From Penelope pileata (Eukaryota > Chordata > Aves > Galliformes > Cracidae), in NCBI GenBank assembly GCA_013396635.1, contig WBMW01005646.1:216910-280909 (forward strand): a stretch of DNA of 64,000 bases. The letters run 5' to 3'. The notes beneath the pieces were generated by a model. That model was given only the letters and a program-made list of their open reading frames with translations. It made no database searches and was not told where the DNA came from. A program made the translations under genes and the position numbers. Of this stretch, positions 63,246 to 64,000 are shown piece after piece (position 1 is the first letter of the stretch; the number at the start of each line of letters is the position of its first letter).

Positions 63246-64000
63246 GTAAAAAGAAGTTTGTCACTTTTGATGTATTATATGTTGGAAATTTGCCATTGTC
63301 TTGAAAAATAAAAAACTTATTAAAATAAGTAAAAAGGGAGAGGGATTCATGGATGTTGCTATGTACTATTGGCAAGATAATGGGTTTTTTTTGATGATGT
63401 CTGCAAATACAAAGATCATGTAGCTCTTCAAAGTTACTGTACAACATACTACATAGTAAGAGTTTTTAGACAAGAGAATGTCTATAGCTATATGCTATGA
63501 ACTTGTAGATAACCCAATAAAATGCTCATCTTTTCTGAAGCACAGCAGTTTTTAGCAATGATCAGTAATGCAGCAAGAGAATTTAGAAGAGGCATTGCAA
63601 TTAAAACCATCAGAATGCAGAAACTGCTTTTGGTAGTTACCCGTGTTTTCAGAAAAACTATTTGGAAGTAATCTAGAGTTTTGTAGTATTTAGAACTATA
63701 TGCTTACCTATACCTGTAACTTCAAATTTCAGTTTATATCATACTGAAGTTTTATATCAGGCATATTTTGTCCAGTCACTTTGCTCTTTTCTAACACCTT
63801 GCTGAGAATTTGATGAAAAGGTAGAATGTCCCATGACAATCAGACATATAATTAACAATAAATAACTGATTACAAGCAGAGGTGAATATTTGTATCCTGT
63901 AATTGACTTGACATTCCAACCAAGACTCTGATATCTTCCAGAAAGAAGTAGTACGTTCCATTTGAAACACGTTGGGGTACAGTGGCTTTGTCATGACTGA
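63246..64000 (+). other. EML5: EML5 intron 6 (partial)
   Basis: AT-rich intron sequence to the right edge. No exon or mobile element was recognised. Confidence 0.8.

Overview
This is a piece of a bird nuclear genome. The window has two multi-exon protein genes with long introns, GT-AG splice sites and CpG-rich first exons. It also has many relics of CR1, the dominant avian LINE, in both orientations, and two LTR relics of a kind I know from neoavian genomes. The LTR family suggests a neoavian bird rather than a fowl, but I cannot name the species. There are no bacterial-style operons, CRISPR arrays or rRNA or tRNA genes. Most open frames in the window are non-coding.

Layout. The left quarter (1-16,962) is the 5' half of TTC8 (BBS8) on the minus strand. 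Seven coding exons can be placed to the base: exon 1 (16849-16962), the 30-bp exon 2A (9403-9432), exon 2 (6734-6854), exon 3 (5293-5356), exon 4 (4979-5138), exon 5 (3451-3540) and exon 6 (134-178). Their phases agree and give 208 codons. The C-terminal TPR exons lie beyond the left edge. The middle (about 17.2-30.8 kb) is a 14-kb head-to-head spacer with no recognisable coding gene. It holds an antisense LTR fragment, a CR1 fragment and a small isolated CpG-rich islet at about 28.0 kb. The right half is the 5' end of EML5 on the plus strand: a damaged exon 1 ending at 31065, a 19.9-kb intron 1, then exons 2-6 (50976-51135, 53949-54047, 54599-54667, 56673-56858, 63110-63245). The remaining exons lie beyond the right edge.

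Biology. TTC8 is a subunit of the BBSome, the coat-like complex that moves membrane proteins in cilia. EML5 is a large EMAP-family WD-repeat protein that binds microtubules. The divergent TTC8/EML5 order is, as I recall, the same in human (14q31-q32), so this is a conserved syntenic block.

Points most worth checking: the EML5 first exon loses homology exactly at a single N (30964), and a 33-bp near-duplicate flanks another single N (31320), so the GC-rich promoter is probably mis-assembled. The retina-associated micro-exon 2A of TTC8 is present and intact. A solo LTR with a clear 5-bp target-site duplication sits in TTC8 intron 4. I found no convincing new biological system in this window.
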